Below are positions 1-12,961 of a DNA stretch of 64,000 nucleotides, piece by piece. How positions within the stretch are numbered: position 1 is the stretch's first letter; the number at the start of each line of letters is the position of its first letter. Under the pieces are notes generated by a model that saw only the letters and a list, made by a program, of their open reading frames with translations, did not search any database and was not told the DNA's origin. The stretch comes from Owenia fusiformis (Eukaryota > Annelida > Polychaeta > Sabellida > Oweniidae). A program made the position numbers and the translations under genes. Location of the stretch: positions 22,843,759 to 22,907,758 of the forward strand of contig CAIIXF020000009.1 of NCBI GenBank assembly GCA_903813345.2, given 5' to 3'.

Positions 1-1690
1 TACGACTTCTACAATGTTGCAATAAATAACAAAGATAACTGAATAAATGTTGTTGTTGTTGTTTCTTTTTATTCACTATTTTGAAGCAATTTTATCAAAT
101 TTACCCCACAAACACTGCAATCGTAAGAACAAAATCAATTTGTACATATAATACTGAATGAACATTTATACAAAATATATACACAATCATTTACATAAAT
201 CACGCATTATGTTCTCGGAGAATTCAGATACAATTACACGATGCAACTACAAAATGACACAAAAATGTAACCCTCTTATCTTAGAATGATTTTTCCAATT
301 GGATGTTTTTGAATTTCCATGATTCATTGCTAGAAACAATTGTATGCATCTTGTTGCATCAACAAAATAGTGTTGATGTAAAATCGCCTTGCTATTCCCT
401 GTGATACTATTTATAAGGTTTCACTCCACTACAAACTTGAAATTAGTTAATTGACAAGGGTAATCAATTTCACTGAATGTTAAAATAGGCATGCACTTGG
501 TTGCAATTTGATATATCATGTCTATGTTTAAATTATTATTATTTTATTTAGGACATGATATTTCTAACGTTTTTCGCACAAAACAAACTCTGTTACATAT
601 TTTATGTCACATGACCTGATAAAAACCATCAGACCACTATGCTATAAATTGCTGAAAATGATTCTAATACACGTGTCTAGTTTATTGAACAGCAACATAG
701 ATTTATATCTGAAATTATTGTGTAACAATAATCAATATTCATATTTTAAATACAAATAGCCTACAATATAAAATTTAGTTGCAATATTTATTTTATCTTG
801 AATTTTTTATATATGGTTATTTGTACTGCAGTACGTAAATGCAACGTCAATGTCATATTTACATAGAGCCTATGTATGTGTATTACTGCACATTCCATTT
901 TATACAATAAATTAATAATAGGAGTATCAAGATGTTTTAGCAAATATGAAATAGACATACAGTCGTGAGTTAATAAAATATTAATAGTGAATAATGTAAT
1001 ATAAACTTTTTATGGTACTTTTATTTATTTAGTACACCCTTAAGCAATTCATTAATTTACTTATGATATCATTGTGAATGGAATTCCAAATATTCCCAGT
1101 TCACGTCAAATGTTTCCTCAATACACTTTGTACTTATAATTATAATCAATTGTTTTTTCAATACACATCTTGTGCTTCATTATAATCATTATAATACTGT
1201 CTCAATACATTATATGTGGTGCATATGCAGGGTGTCACCAGTGTAGACACTAAGGGGCTGAAACCTGCTGGTCAAAATGATATTACGGACCAGTTGCAAT
1301 GTTATTTTCCTATACCTAGTGAAAAAATCAACTGGTCCGTATCAAAAGTAACCAGAAAATGACCAGTGGACCGGCTGTTAATGACAACACTGGGTGTCAC
1401 CAATACAATACAAATTCGATGTAGCTTCACATATCTAGTATAATTTAAGTGTATTTTTGTACCTATCATAAAGCGCCCAGTTAATTGGTGATATAATAAA
1501 TTTTATCAAATATTGTAATAAAGGAACGAAATAGACGATCAAACATTGATAGGCTTCAAGTACACATGTAGTGTTTTTGAAAAACACGTTTACACACAAA
1601 ACACACACGTCTCATATCGAAGGTTTGTTAACCTGATGTATGAGTACACATTTTCAGTGAAGTCAATCACAACACCCATGACTAATATAT
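1..1690. other. 3' flank of the BMP9/10-like gene, no gene seen
   Basis: Very AT-rich DNA without a convincing exon. Two overlapping TTTATT motifs near 1020-1031 would read AATAAA on the minus strand and are candidate polyadenylation signals about 660 bases past the stop codon; that use is inference. Confidence 0.4.
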
Positions 1691-1924
1691 TTACCTGCAA
1701 CCACATTTTGATACAACCATATCATCATATTTATATTTAATTGTCACCACACCCTCTTCGTCAATGTATATAATGCTTATGGGCTCCAGCTCCGTCGGGA
1801 CACAACACGTCCGTGATGTTTTCTTTGGATAGGTGGCGTGCAGAAGTGTTTGTATGATAGCGTGCTTGGTAGGAGTCAAGTGATCAGCTAATGGGAAATA
1901 ACAACGTCCACTACATTCAAACGC
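1691..1924 (-). CDS. BMP9/10-like exon 3: C-terminal cysteine-knot half
   Basis: The acceptor TTGCAG lies directly before GCG TTT GAA TGT (AFEC), so the spliced protein reads [11 protein letters not shown]. It contains six of the seven knot cysteines and ends CGCR followed by TAA at 1693-1691. It has the length and end expected of a BMP C-terminus. Confidence 0.92.
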   Translation of the reverse strand, partial: AFECSGRCYFPLADHLTPTKHAIIQTLLHATYPKKTSRTCCVPTELEPISIIYIDEEGVVTIKYKYDDMVVSKCGCR

Positions 1925-4900
1925 CTGCAACATATATACAAAAATATGATGAATACGGTCAACGAAAAAATTGAACGGTTTCAAAATCCATGAATACAGA
2001 AAAATACCTTATTTCCACCCAATAAATCAATGAACTGATATTCACCGTGAATAAACACTAACTTCCTGATAGTACTTCAATAGGTAACACTTTGCTGAAC
2101 ATAGCTCTATGGAAGTGTCTACAGAAGATAAGATGATAAGTGTACAAAAATAAACTAAATACCAAATTAAAAACGCCTTTACACATCACCAAACTACATC
2201 AACTAACATGCCTATCATATTGTCTGAAAGATTAAAATTTGCACTTTAAAACATTCTAAACGTCTGCATTCTTCCATTGTATACGTCATACCCGTGAATG
2301 TGGAGTGACAGAGTTGCATTTATCTGTACGTACTAATTTTAGTAACAATAAATTCCAGCTCTATCTTAGGGTTACACTTGTTAAATGGGAGGTTTCACTT
2401 TGTGTCGATATATGTTAAAGTACAACATGTATTCAATGTCAAATATGACAAAATGAGTTATTTAAAAGCCGCCTTTGGTATTGATTGCACGCTTTTTCAA
2501 GAAGCTGTGTCTCTTTTTGAAGAGGTTTACACTACTTTTTCTAAAACAACAAAACTTGATATAGTTGCAAGCCACAGTGGAGAAATGAAGTGGTAATATT
2601 TAGTTCATGACCTATGACTTTGTGATAGTCTTTTTGGCCGCCAAAATGAAGGAGGGTATTTTTCTTTGGAGGTAGTTGTCGAGAGGGTGGTGATTTCGCC
2701 TACTATATGTGTCAAGTTTCTGTTATTTTCAGACAGAAAATTAGTTGGCAAGTTGCCAAATCTTAAGGATGATCAACAGTGTCTGCTTTTAAACTTTAGG
2801 AATTTATTTTTAAGAAATATGTTCAATTTATACTTTAAAAATCCCTATGTGGTGTGTAGTATTCCATAGGAATGGTTAAATGGTCAAACAGTTCTAAATG
2901 TCTTCACATTAATTTTTTATTTGATTTTGCACTTTTCTAACTTTCAACGTTTTTGTTCAATTTAGTGAATCTTATTCAAATTCTAAATCTGAACTATAAT
3001 TGTCAGTTCCATATTTGAACCAAATTCAAAACTATTGCTATTACAAATCAAACTGCAAAAAACTTCGAATAACTTTAAAATAACAAATCCAATATACGAG
3101 TACTAAAAATAAACATCAAAGATCAAAAGTCTAGATGTAAAACAATATAAAACAAATCGAACGCCTGCAGAATACCGTTTAACACTCGAATATATTTTAT
3201 GAAAAGTTTGAACACGAAAATGAACAAGAGTTCATACGGAATATCATTTCAGTGTGAACAGAGAAAAGTGAACAAAAATTCGAACTTAGAAATTAAACAA
3301 TATTAGTGTTATAGGGTTTGAGCTTTGAGTTCTTATTATTTGATATTGTTGACTTATTGCTTTTACACACCCGGTGATCGTGAAATTGGGACGGAGGGGG
3401 GGAGCAGGCAATTTCCGCTAGAAAATTCAACAAATCTGGTAAAATTATTTTTTCAAGACAGCGTTTACGATTGAATTGCAAATTGAATAAGCGCACGGTA
3501 TGATAAAATATGTTAGGTGTTCTAGGATTATTTTTCAACCGATACTCTTTTAAGATATAAGATCTATTAAAAAAGGCGCAACGCAACCAACGTGCAAAAG
3601 TCAAAGTTTTTGCTATAAATCAAGCAACAATGGACTACACGACCTGTAATAAATACTTGTAAGTGATGTTATCATAACTAAATTAATGTCATTGCTGAAT
3701 TTATAAAATAAGTTTCAATACGTAAAATAAAAAATAATCGAAAATAATTAAAATGGGACGGAGGGGGGGAGGGGACGGAGGGGGGGAGTAATAATTCTAT
3801 AAAGTGAAACAACTTCACACGAATTCTTGTATTTGAAAAATGAACTCATTAACTTAGTAAGAAACTGGATGATATACCCCTGGAGACTGAAAAATGGGGA
3901 CATTTGGAGTAAAAGGACTTAAAGTCGCGAAACATCTCTAATCATGTCTTATATACATATTGCTCCCCCCCTCCGTCCCAAATTCATTATTTTCGATTAT
4001 TTTTTATTTCACATATGGAAACTTATTTTATAAATTCAGCAATGACATTAATTTAGTTATGATAACATCACTTACAAGTATTTATTACAGGTCGTCCAGA
4101 CCATTGTTGCTTGATTTATAGCAAAAACGTTGATTTGTGCCTGTTGATGGCCTTGCGCCTTTTTTAATAGATCTCATACCTTAGATGCGTATCGTTTCAG
4201 AAAAAATCCCAGAAAACCTAACATATTCTACCATACCGTGTGCCTATCCATTTAGCAATTCAATAGTAAACTTTTTCTTGAAAAAATAAATCTTCCAGAT
4301 TTGTTGAATTTCCTAGCAGAAATTGCCTGCTCCCCCCCCTCCGTCCCATATTCACGATCACCGGGTGTGTTTTAAAGCTTTCTAACCTAATATGTAGTAC
4401 CAATATTTGATTTGACATATTATTTTCCATCATTTAACATTTTTTGCTATTTGCGTTCATTTTCCTTGTTTGATGTCTCGAATATATATTTTGTTTTGAT
4501 ATTTTATTTTTGCAATTTTTTGTTTATTTTTTTCTGGTTTGATATTTTTAACCACTATTCCATGTATTCCGAATATTCATGATATTCCATTCGCAATTTA
4601 TGTAAAATTGACATTAATTATAAGCCAACAACTCAACGTGGAGCATTTGAAAAGGGAGAAATTCGGCAACAATTTCTTAAACTAAATTTAAAAAACTGGT
4701 TTTAAGATAAAATAAATTACAGATTATCACATCCCTGGTACTTTTCCTTTCAGTTTTTCCTTTTGATCTTTGCAGGGTCGAATTTGAACATACTAGTAGT
4801 TCTATAATTGTTGATTTTTAATGGTTGTATATACTAGTAATTTTTAGCTACATTTGTTTTAGTTATTGTTAGCATTGTTTTGATCATAAGTTCTTCCTAG

Positions 4901-7900
4901 ATCATTTTGCTACATTTGTTTTAGTTGTTGTTAGTATTGTTTTGATCGTAAGTTCTTCCAAGATCATTTTGCTAATTGACCAAATGTTTAGTACATTTTT
5001 TCACATTCACCAAGTATCTTAACCATAAACCTAACGTAACGAGAATTGTACAACATCTTCAAGGGTCTACAATCCAAATTAATCCTTGAAAGGGACACAA
5101 CACTTCAGATAACGTGTGATATCTTACACTTCTCAGCGATTCGGATATTATTGGAATTTAAAAAATCTTGTCGATTGAAACAATTTTAGAGTTAACAGGA
5201 AGTTATTTTGACGTAAACACTCAATCTGTTTGAACTCTCGGGCATTGAATATTTTTTACCGTATATAATTCTCCGAAGGTGGGGCTATCTTTCATCATAA
5301 ATGGATGTTTCGTTGTATAGACGAGGATCTCTCTCAACTGTGTAGATTGTTCAATGTTCATAGTCATTAACTCGTCTGGATAATGAAGTGATTGCCATGT
5401 GGTTTGGTTAAGAGAGTGATATTATAATGAAACATAATGTAAATATTAAAATTGATTAAGTAATTAACGTGACCTCTGTCTAAAATGTGCCTAATGATAT
5501 TTTGGACTTAACACACTTCAGTTATCTCTGACGAAATACTCACTAATTATTTTTGCAAATCATGACAGCATATGGTTTGCAGCATCACTACACTGCAAAT
5601 GCAACCAATGGAAAATATCAGACTATATACCTCTTGTTGAGTTACATGGTTTGATTTTTATCATTAAGTTACACGTACATCAATCATCTAGTATTTTCTA
5701 ATTAGTAATTAGAGACATGCATACTTATTGCTCTACATATGAACACATTCGGAAAGCTTCAAAGTACTTTACCTTAAAAGCCAATACGTTACAGACATGC
5801 CAGGCTAAGGTACATGCATAACTACACACGTCAGAAGCTTGTCAACACATCTAGGGTACTAACTATAGTTGGTAGAGCACCTACATCATAGCTTCGCGGA
5901 GCAATAACCCAAGTGTGCCAGTTGATATCCTGAAAGTTCACCACTAACGGTTTTCTTTTGCATGTGTTCTTTCTTGACCTTTTTCTCGACCTTTTTACGC
6001 GTCTCTGGTAAGAAGCACTTGTAGTCAGGTTATAATGTCTCAGTATTGGAGGATATCTATATGGAGGTACATAAGTTTCACTTCTTCCCAACTTCATACT
6101 ATTCCCTGTCCTTGATTTGTGTGAGTGACTAGTGCCTGTTCTTCTTTTTGATAACCCATGTATCATCATTTCATCGAGTTCGCGTTTACTCTCACTTTCG
6201 TAATTCCCTTCATTTGAGAATACGACTAATAGGGGCTCATTTCTTTGCCTTGGACGAGTGTCAATGTCTATATCACCATGTGTGTGACCAAGATCAAACA
6301 CACTTTCAATTCGTACTTCAAGTCTTTGGAAGGAGGATTTCCTAAGGTGCCAGCGACTGACGGCTTGGGTCACCGTAAAAGTCTCCCATCCGCTATGGCG
6401 GCCATATATATTCTTACAAGATATGAGGATATGCTGCCGTTCTGAGGCATTACTGTCTTCTGGTAAGATGACCTCGAATACTGAAACCTTTCTATTGTGG
6501 CCAGAATAGTGATTTCTGTCAACTTCAACAAGTTTATAAAGTCTGAGTTCTGCAACTTGGATTGTTTCATCCTGTTTCAGACTAGTAATGTTGAAGATTA
6601 AGCTATGCACACGTGTTTTGTTACCATGGGTACTGGAATCAGTGATCTTGTAAGGATCTGAAATGATAGAAGAAACAAATATGTTTTAGATCACATGGAG
6701 ATTCGCATGGACTTCACTTAAAGGAAAAATTAAACACATGACCTTGGCTTGTGTTGTAGTCTTACCCAATATCATTAACTGTGATATTTTGTTTTTGAGG
6801 GAATTTTTGTTCGTAAATTGAGGCCGATTTTGTTTTGTTGTCACACGTATACAGTATATTAACACCAATTGGATAGCTTGCATATATCTATTCTGTGTTT
6901 GAAAATCAAGATAATTGGTTGAAATAAAAAAGAAATTAACTCACAAGCGCAGAAAAGTGGTTCAGAGAAAGACATTTTAAAAATATATTGTTTTATTGTG
7001 ACTGTTAAGCATATTTAAAATATATTTAGAGGAGAAAGATATATCGATGAATTTTGTAAACAAGTTATGCAACCTGAATGACATCACGGCGCGTAACCTG
7101 CTGCCACCACTTTTAAATGCTTTAAAATATAATGCAAGACTAAGGCCTACGTATGCATAACAATTAAATTAGAATGTTGAAATATAATTTGATCTATCCG
7201 ATGGAGTGTAGAAATCAATGTTTTTCGCAGTGCATAATGTTGTATTTGATGATCTAGAAAACGGTTGCTGCTGGGAAATATTTTACAATTAATGAACCAA
7301 TAACTTTTTGGAAAATCAACTTTTTAAAAAAATCAGATTAAGATATGGTTAAACATTATTTTCAAACTTTGCCTTGGGCCTTTAACATAAAAAAAACATG
7401 CGGAATTGTAATAGTGTCGTGTCTGTCATAACATCTCATTCGCCGAGCCAGAAATGTCACTATGACCTAGTATTTTAACAGCCTAATGCAGGTCCGTAGC
7501 CAGGATTTACCCGGGGCGGTTTTACTAAAGGGGGGGGGGGCTTTTGCCAAACGGGAAAAAAAACGTCGTTGGGATTCTACCTACAACGCCTGAACGCGTG
7601 AAATAAGGAAAATGAAAAATCGTACCTTTGACGTTGAAAGCCCATGAGCTTCGACGTTCCGACATTTTGTTACCGAAACGGCTACCAGCGTAATCGAGCG
7701 GATCACAAGTGCACTTGTGAATTTCAAGGCGACATGCAGTCTTTAAAAGTTTGTTCCATCTGTAATTTCATAAATATATAGCCTATCCCACCGACAAGTG
7801 TCAATTTTAAACATTGTTTTTCAATGAGTACGTGACAAGGAACATAAATTGTAACCCGGGCTCAGAGTCAGAACCGGCTCAGAATCGAGTCCGGGAAACC

Positions 7901-10900
7901 AGGCTGCAGTGATTGGCAAGGGGCGATTGGCAAGCGGGAATATGATAGGCCTAATGAAAAATGTGAGAGAACAATATTTATCAAATCCATCTACCAGAAG
8001 TCTGGCCATTAAAATATATTTTGTAAATGAGTGTTTGATTTGCTCTCGTGAGATTAGGCCTACCGGGAATTTTATGAAATTACCGGGGAATTTTATTCGT
8101 ACAAATTGATCTATTAGCCTAACGTCAGAGTCTTTGAAGTAAGGGTAGATCTAATTCGAAATTGGAAAAATAAACACCCCCCTATATTGAAATAAAGAGA
8201 TGGGACGAAATGTAAAGGACGGCAAGGAAGAAGTAATAATCGATAAAAGTATTTCCGTTTAGTGCACTATATCAGTATGTCAGTACTATTAAATATAAAT
8301 GATAAATTCGCCACTGCTTAACAGATAGGTAGCGTGGCCGAGCGGTCTAAGGCGCTGGTTTAAGGCACCAGTCTCTTCGGAGGCGTGGGTTCGAATCCCA
8401 CCGCTGCCAATGCTTTTTTATTTTGGGTGTTCAATTAATTTAATTATAATGCTTTTAATTTTTGTAAACATGTATATCAATACGATTAAAAATATCTTAT
8501 TTCGATATAATTTGTAACGCAAACAGTGTATTCTCAATGATAACAATGCCGAGTCATTTGTTTATTGAAGTTTCGGCGTTTCGCTAAAAGATGTTATACA
8601 AGAAATGTATATTTTATCGATTAATTCTAATATCCGGGTCTCCAAAAAGTCAAATTGTCAAACACTGAATTAAACTTGTGGCTATTCTACAGGGTGTCCT
8701 TAAAGAATGCCGCCCCCCCCCCTTAACAGCAGCAACATTCGTTTCGGGTCGGATATTGAGTTGGAAAAGAGAACTACTGTATGAGGGTAGATACTCCAAG
8801 TGCTTTAAAGTATTACTTTAATATTTAATGTATTTAATGTTATTCAGATGATTCAGGACCTTTTTTTAATATACTAGTGTCTAGAAATTAGAAATGTACT
8901 TGACAAAGGGCATTTTTATCATTTTCGCTTTCAGCAGTAACATACAGGGTGGGCCAAAAAATTTTGGAAATTTTTTTAAAGGCTAGAAAAGTATCAAAAC
9001 ATAAGGGTATTGCCATAAAAACTTATTTACAGAAACTTAAGGATAGGCATATTTTACCATTTAAATGCTAAAGCTAAAACTTGCTTCAATTTTTTTTGTC
9101 AGATCTTTGAATATCAATGGTCAATTGTTCATGTGTCCGAGATTTACCATTTCCCTAGAAAATGTGACTTTCTATGATTTTATGTGATGAACAATAACAC
9201 ATTCATAATGTTCACTAAATCTGCTACAATCTTGAATAACTATTTAAACAATGTCTACCTCAATGTCTAGTTTATATCAGTATCTAGTCACTATGGTATC
9301 ATGTTAAATTGTATTTATTAATTATCTATTTAACAAATGTTCTATGCATCCCCTTTCACCTTCCCTATCGCTCCCAGCCATCGGGCAAAGGTCACTTTGG
9401 AATATCTGGGGGAGATAAGGCTTGATTCATTAGTCCTGATGAATGGCTGCCAAATACCCCAGATGCCAACTCCTGTGACTATCACCATTAGGGGCACCTG
9501 GAGCAGCTTATTGCAGTTAATGGTAATCCCCCACAAACTATTGTTAAACTAAAAGAAGTTCTGCAGGAGAAGTGGAGAGAACTACAACAAGAATCGCTGG
9601 ATTGCGCCATTGACCAGTTCCGCCCATGTCTCCTTGCGCGCTGTAGAGAAGGTGAAAGTTGGATGCATAAAATTTGTTTAAAGATCTAATAGCAAAGGTT
9701 TTGCAAAAATAAATCAATGTAGTATAAAACAAATGTATGTATTATGAAGAAATAAATATATAATGAAAAAAATAGATATGTGTTTGTAATATTGGTATAA
9801 ACTTAAGATTAAAAAGTGTCACTATCTCTTTCATTTTTCAACAAATATAGGCTCACGTGACATGTGACGCGGGGCAGTCAATTTTGATCTATCGTAGACC
9901 ATATCAGTATCAAATTACTGATATTTCAACCTCGTCTTGCGAGGCCATTTTGATTTGAAACATCTTGAATTTGGTGTCAAAATGAAGCTGGTCACGCCCA
10001 CTTTCAGAGTTATCAATGAATCATTTACTACGACTACTATATTCATTTAGGAGGCGTGTAAAGTTAACCAATCAGAAAGACAATTGTTCCATATATGGCA
10101 GTTCATTAACATATTCAGTGTTTACTACTGCTTTTCACGTCATGACAACACGAGTAGTAACCAATCAAGATGCCGTATTTTATCACGTGAGTTCAGAGTG
10201 ACACGCACGCGACATGTTGTCTGGGGTGATCGCGATGTTGAACAATTTCTTCTCGGAATTTGTCCAGAGAAATCAGCGATTCTAAATTAAGGTAGGATCT
10301 GCCATTTTTTCCTGTACAAGTTATAACTTATCTCTATCGAATCCTAAAGTTTTGGAAGAAGATATGAAGCGTAGGTTTAAAAACGAAGCGATTAATTTGA
10401 CGATCTGATTTTGCAATTTGCAATGGCCAATTTACTGCAAGTCCAGTGCATGTATTTGACAAGAGATAGCGCCAAGTCTGGTATCTAAATGCTTGTTAAG
10501 CCACTCAAAAACAAGATCCATATCTTCTAAATTTGATAACTTTGCAGAAAACCTGTTTTCATAATCTGTTTTCCGCGTCTAGATTCAAACTGAGTATGAT
10601 AATAGGATCGCTGGAATCTTAGTCAATGGCAACGGGTCTTCATTCCAGAACTCACATTTTTAGTTGATTCTCCGTCATAGTTCTTGTTTAAAGTCCCCAT
10701 ATCTGCTCTCTTACTGCCATACTTGCACACATTTCCCCTCCTTAAATTGTCTTCATTCAAATTACACCCTCTCGCCGATTTATATAGTCATTTCCCAGAA
10801 CCCGGGAATCAGCCTCGCTGATGTTTGCCATATTGAACATATATCTGTACATTGACTGCTACGCGTTATGGTCACGTGACTAGCGCGATACAGGAAAAAT

Positions 10901-12832
10901 GGGGAATTTCGAAACGACAATTTTTGGGCACTTTTATTGCAAATTTCAGGTATTTATAAAGTGTTTGTGGTATAAAATATAATCCACAGACATAAATGAA
11001 CATCCAAACTACATATTTCATTAAGTTTTGGAGCCTTTTTTGCTCTTAAATCAACATCTTTAATAAATAATCAATATATACATAATATATAAGTGACTAG
11101 ATACTGATATAAACTGAACTAGACATTGGTTGAACAGTTATCCAAGATTGTAAGAGATTTAGTGAACATAATGAATGTGTTATTGTTGATCACATAAATG
11201 AAACATTTTCTAGGAAAAACGGTAAATCTCGGACACATGAACAATAGACCATTGATATTCAAAGAGCTGATAAAAAAATTGAAGTCCAGTTTAGCTAGTA
11301 TTTAAATGGTAAAATATGCCTATCCTTAAGTTTCTGTAAATAATTTTTTATGGCAATACCCTTATGTTTTGATACTTTTCTAGCCTTTTAAAAAAGTTGC
11401 AAATTTTTTTGGCCCACCCTGTAGTTCCTTGTATCTTGAGTTTTATGTTGACTGGTCGACCATGTTAATGAAAACACAGAATGAAATCCTGTGCTAAGGG
11501 CTGGTGAACATTTTTGTTCCGATCTGTTCTTGGTTATGTCTTCTTTCATTGAAGGTATATTGGACAACCATATTGGACCTTTCAGCTACTGATGAACAGT
11601 GAGACCGTCACCTTTTTAACTCTCACCTGTTGAGAAGCAACTACCCAACGAACCAAAACTTGTTTTTTAGAAAAAATTATCCATGGATAATTGCATTTTC
11701 TAAAGCAACGTGACATCATAAAAAGTCGCTGTGTCTTTTCACTGATGTATTTTATTAAATACTATAATGGTGTATTAATCATAAATATTATAATAATGCC
11801 TTATACATATACAATAACATAGTACTATATTACCTAAGTGATCCACGCTCCAGCATCCTCCTAAGCAGGTATCCAGAATGCGTACAGAGAAAGAATATAT
11901 TCTGGATTTTGAAGCCCTGTGATCGGAGGATGCGCTCCAGTGAAGTAAAAAATACTGATGAAACATATACGGTGTCAAGAAATTGATGATAATTATATTC
12001 TCAAGTTCTCTCTGTAATTACCTCCCGTTAAAATATTAATTTGTATTACAATCATTCCATTAGCCCCATTAATATAGGAGTAACTGGCTGAAATCATAAA
12101 TGTTTACATCAATCGATGCAAAAATACCAAGGGTACCATGCTTTTGTTTGCTAATAGCCTAGATAGTGCCTAATACGATAAAACATTAATTGATATTGAT
12201 CGATTCATAACTATTTTATATAGAACATACTGTTTGATTGGGAAATGAAACAATTCGATTGTGTATATGAACTATTGCATTAAAAAGGGCTACACTTGAT
12301 TTTGAATCTAAACGCACACTGATGCATTAAAGGCATACATACCACCATTGACGTTCATAAAACTACGCACAATATCTGATGTCGGCTGGGACTTCCTATT
12401 CCCGAGGTATTCGTGGTATAGATCAAGCATGTATTGTGGAGCTTCGCGTATTTCATTTAATTGTTTTTTATCAAATCTGTGATCCCTGTGGAACGTTTTT
12501 TGTCCAGTGAATTTCTTAAATTGAATATTGATATCTGGTTCAACTTCATTTGTCATCAGTTCATCCAATATTTCATCTGTGTCATAATCAGCTCCATATT
12601 CGGCATAATCCACCTCGTTCGTAGTAATCTTTGAGCGTTCATGGATGTTTGTTTTGTAGTTATTCCACGCCGCTCTTTTCGGTCGTTTTTCACCGAGTCT
12701 GTTAACAGGATCATTTTCACTGTTTTCAAACGCTGACTCAGAGCTTTTACTCTCCTGTGGTCTAGCAAGGAGTACATGAATGAATGAATAAATGAAGAAG
12801 CACGTCATAAATACACCTTTTATTCCCGCCAT
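1691..12832 (-). CDS. BMP9/10-like: BMP9/BMP10-like TGF-beta family ligand, complete, 3 coding exons
   Basis: Secreted dimeric growth factor of the BMP family that would signal through type I/II serine-kinase receptors. Exons on the minus strand are 12832-12343, 6657-5885 and 1924-1691 (490+773+234 nt = 498 codons plus stop); both introns have GT..AG ends and joining keeps frame (phase 1, then phase 0). Start is ATG at 12832 (context GAAATGG), followed by a hydrophobic signal peptide of about residues 1-23. The prodomain contains [12 protein letters not shown], typical of TGF-beta propeptides, and a long basic linker. Furin motif RVKR lies at 383-386, leaving a 112-aa mature part with seven cysteines (C396 in CKRKP, FEC, GRC, TCC, CGC) and ending KCGCR. 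Segments such as [20 protein letters not shown] and LEPISI match vertebrate BMP10/GDF2 far better than other BMPs from memory. The protein is longer than human BMP10 (about 424 aa) because of the linker and N-terminal prodomain. The family call is firm; strict orthology is inference. Confidence 0.93.
3366..4369. mobile_element. Foldback inverted-repeat element, about 1 kb, 5-bp target duplication
   Basis: Two arms of roughly 400 bp are reverse complements of each other around a central spacer of about 200 bp. The ends read CACACCCGGTGATCG and its complement CGATCACCGGGTGTG. The 5-bp direct repeat TTTTA flanks both sides (3361-3365 and 4370-4374). Each arm contains a G-rich or C-rich block (GGGACGGAGGGGGGG and its complement). 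There is no coding capacity; the apparent 103-aa ORF on the minus strand is arm sequence. It lies in intron 2 of the BMP9/10-like gene. Confidence 0.82.
4847..4970. repeat. Two-copy tandem repeat, 62 bp
   Basis: The stretch beginning GCTACATTTGTTTTAG recurs 62 bases later with only a few differences. It lies in intron 2 of the BMP9/10-like gene. Confidence 0.7.
5885..6657 (-). CDS. BMP9/10-like exon 2: prodomain, furin site, start of mature ligand
   Basis: The acceptor is a pyrimidine-rich tract ending ATTTCAG before ATCCTTAC; the donor is GAT|GTAGGT. The first two bases complete an Asp codon with exon 1, giving [10 protein letters not shown] across the junction. The exon carries the conserved propeptide arm ([17 protein letters not shown]), a charged disordered linker, the RVKR cleavage site and the first conserved cysteine of the mature domain, then ends in APRSYD. 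Confidence 0.9.
7493..7560 (+). repeat. Dispersed repeat with G-tract
   Basis: A sequence reading roughly 'tccgtagccaggat...' followed by a run of G. Similar sequence occurs at 20911-20960 (plus) and 40058-40100 (minus). I take these as fragments of one dispersed repeat family; the match is short. Confidence 0.45.
8328..8409 (+). tRNA. tRNA-Leu (anticodon AAG)
   Basis: Full cloverleaf. The acceptor GGTAGCG pairs with CGCTGCC, the anticodon stem CTGGT/ACCAG encloses the loop TTAAGGC (anticodon AAG), there is a variable arm of leucine type, and the T arm contains GGTTCGAATCC. Length is 82 nt, CCA is not encoded and a T-run follows (CTTTTTTA). It lies in intron 1 of the BMP9/10-like gene on the opposite strand. 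Confidence 0.95.
8945..11421. mobile_element. Tc1/mariner-type element with long inverted terminal repeats
   Basis: The ends CAGGGTGGGCC and GGCCCACCCTG are flanked by TA on both sides (8943-8944, 11422-11423), the hallmark target duplication of Tc1/mariner. The inverted arms extend about 360 bp with scattered differences. The interior of about 1.8 kb contains only a decayed C-terminal transposase remnant near 9400-9665, so the copy is not autonomous. It is inserted in intron 1 of the BMP9/10-like gene. Confidence 0.85.
9400..9665 (+). pseudogene. Mariner transposase C-terminal remnant
   Basis: Conceptual translation gives [15 protein letters not shown], an in-frame stop, then GHLEQL... and a helix-rich tail ending RCREGESW. 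This resembles the last catalytic-Asp region (PDxN) and C-terminal tail of mariner-family transposases. A frameshift is needed just upstream and the rest of the domain is missing. The opposite-strand ORF over the same DNA is a shadow. Confidence 0.6.
12343..12832 (-). CDS. BMP9/10-like exon 1: signal peptide and N-terminal prodomain
   Basis: The exon starts at the ATG at 12832 and ends at donor G|GTATGT, whose GT is at 12342-12341. It encodes residues 1-163 plus the first base of codon 164. The reading frame stays open upstream to about 12946 but contains no ATG there, so the ATG before the hydrophobic stretch is the best start. An RPKR motif at residues 50-53 is a second potential furin site shortly after the signal peptide. 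Confidence 0.88.
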
Positions 12833-12961
12833 TTCAATTGTCGCAGACTTTTGGCGCCGTTGTAATAGTTTCTCTTGTATATCCCTAGACTGAACGAAGC
12901 GACTTTTCTCTTTAATATCATTCTTTAAATGTCGTAAATCCTCCAAAATTGGCTTCTTGGA

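Noticed and set aside
3293-3604. 103-aa minus-strand ORF
   Set aside because: Overlaps the left arm of the foldback element; low complexity and no homologue recognised.
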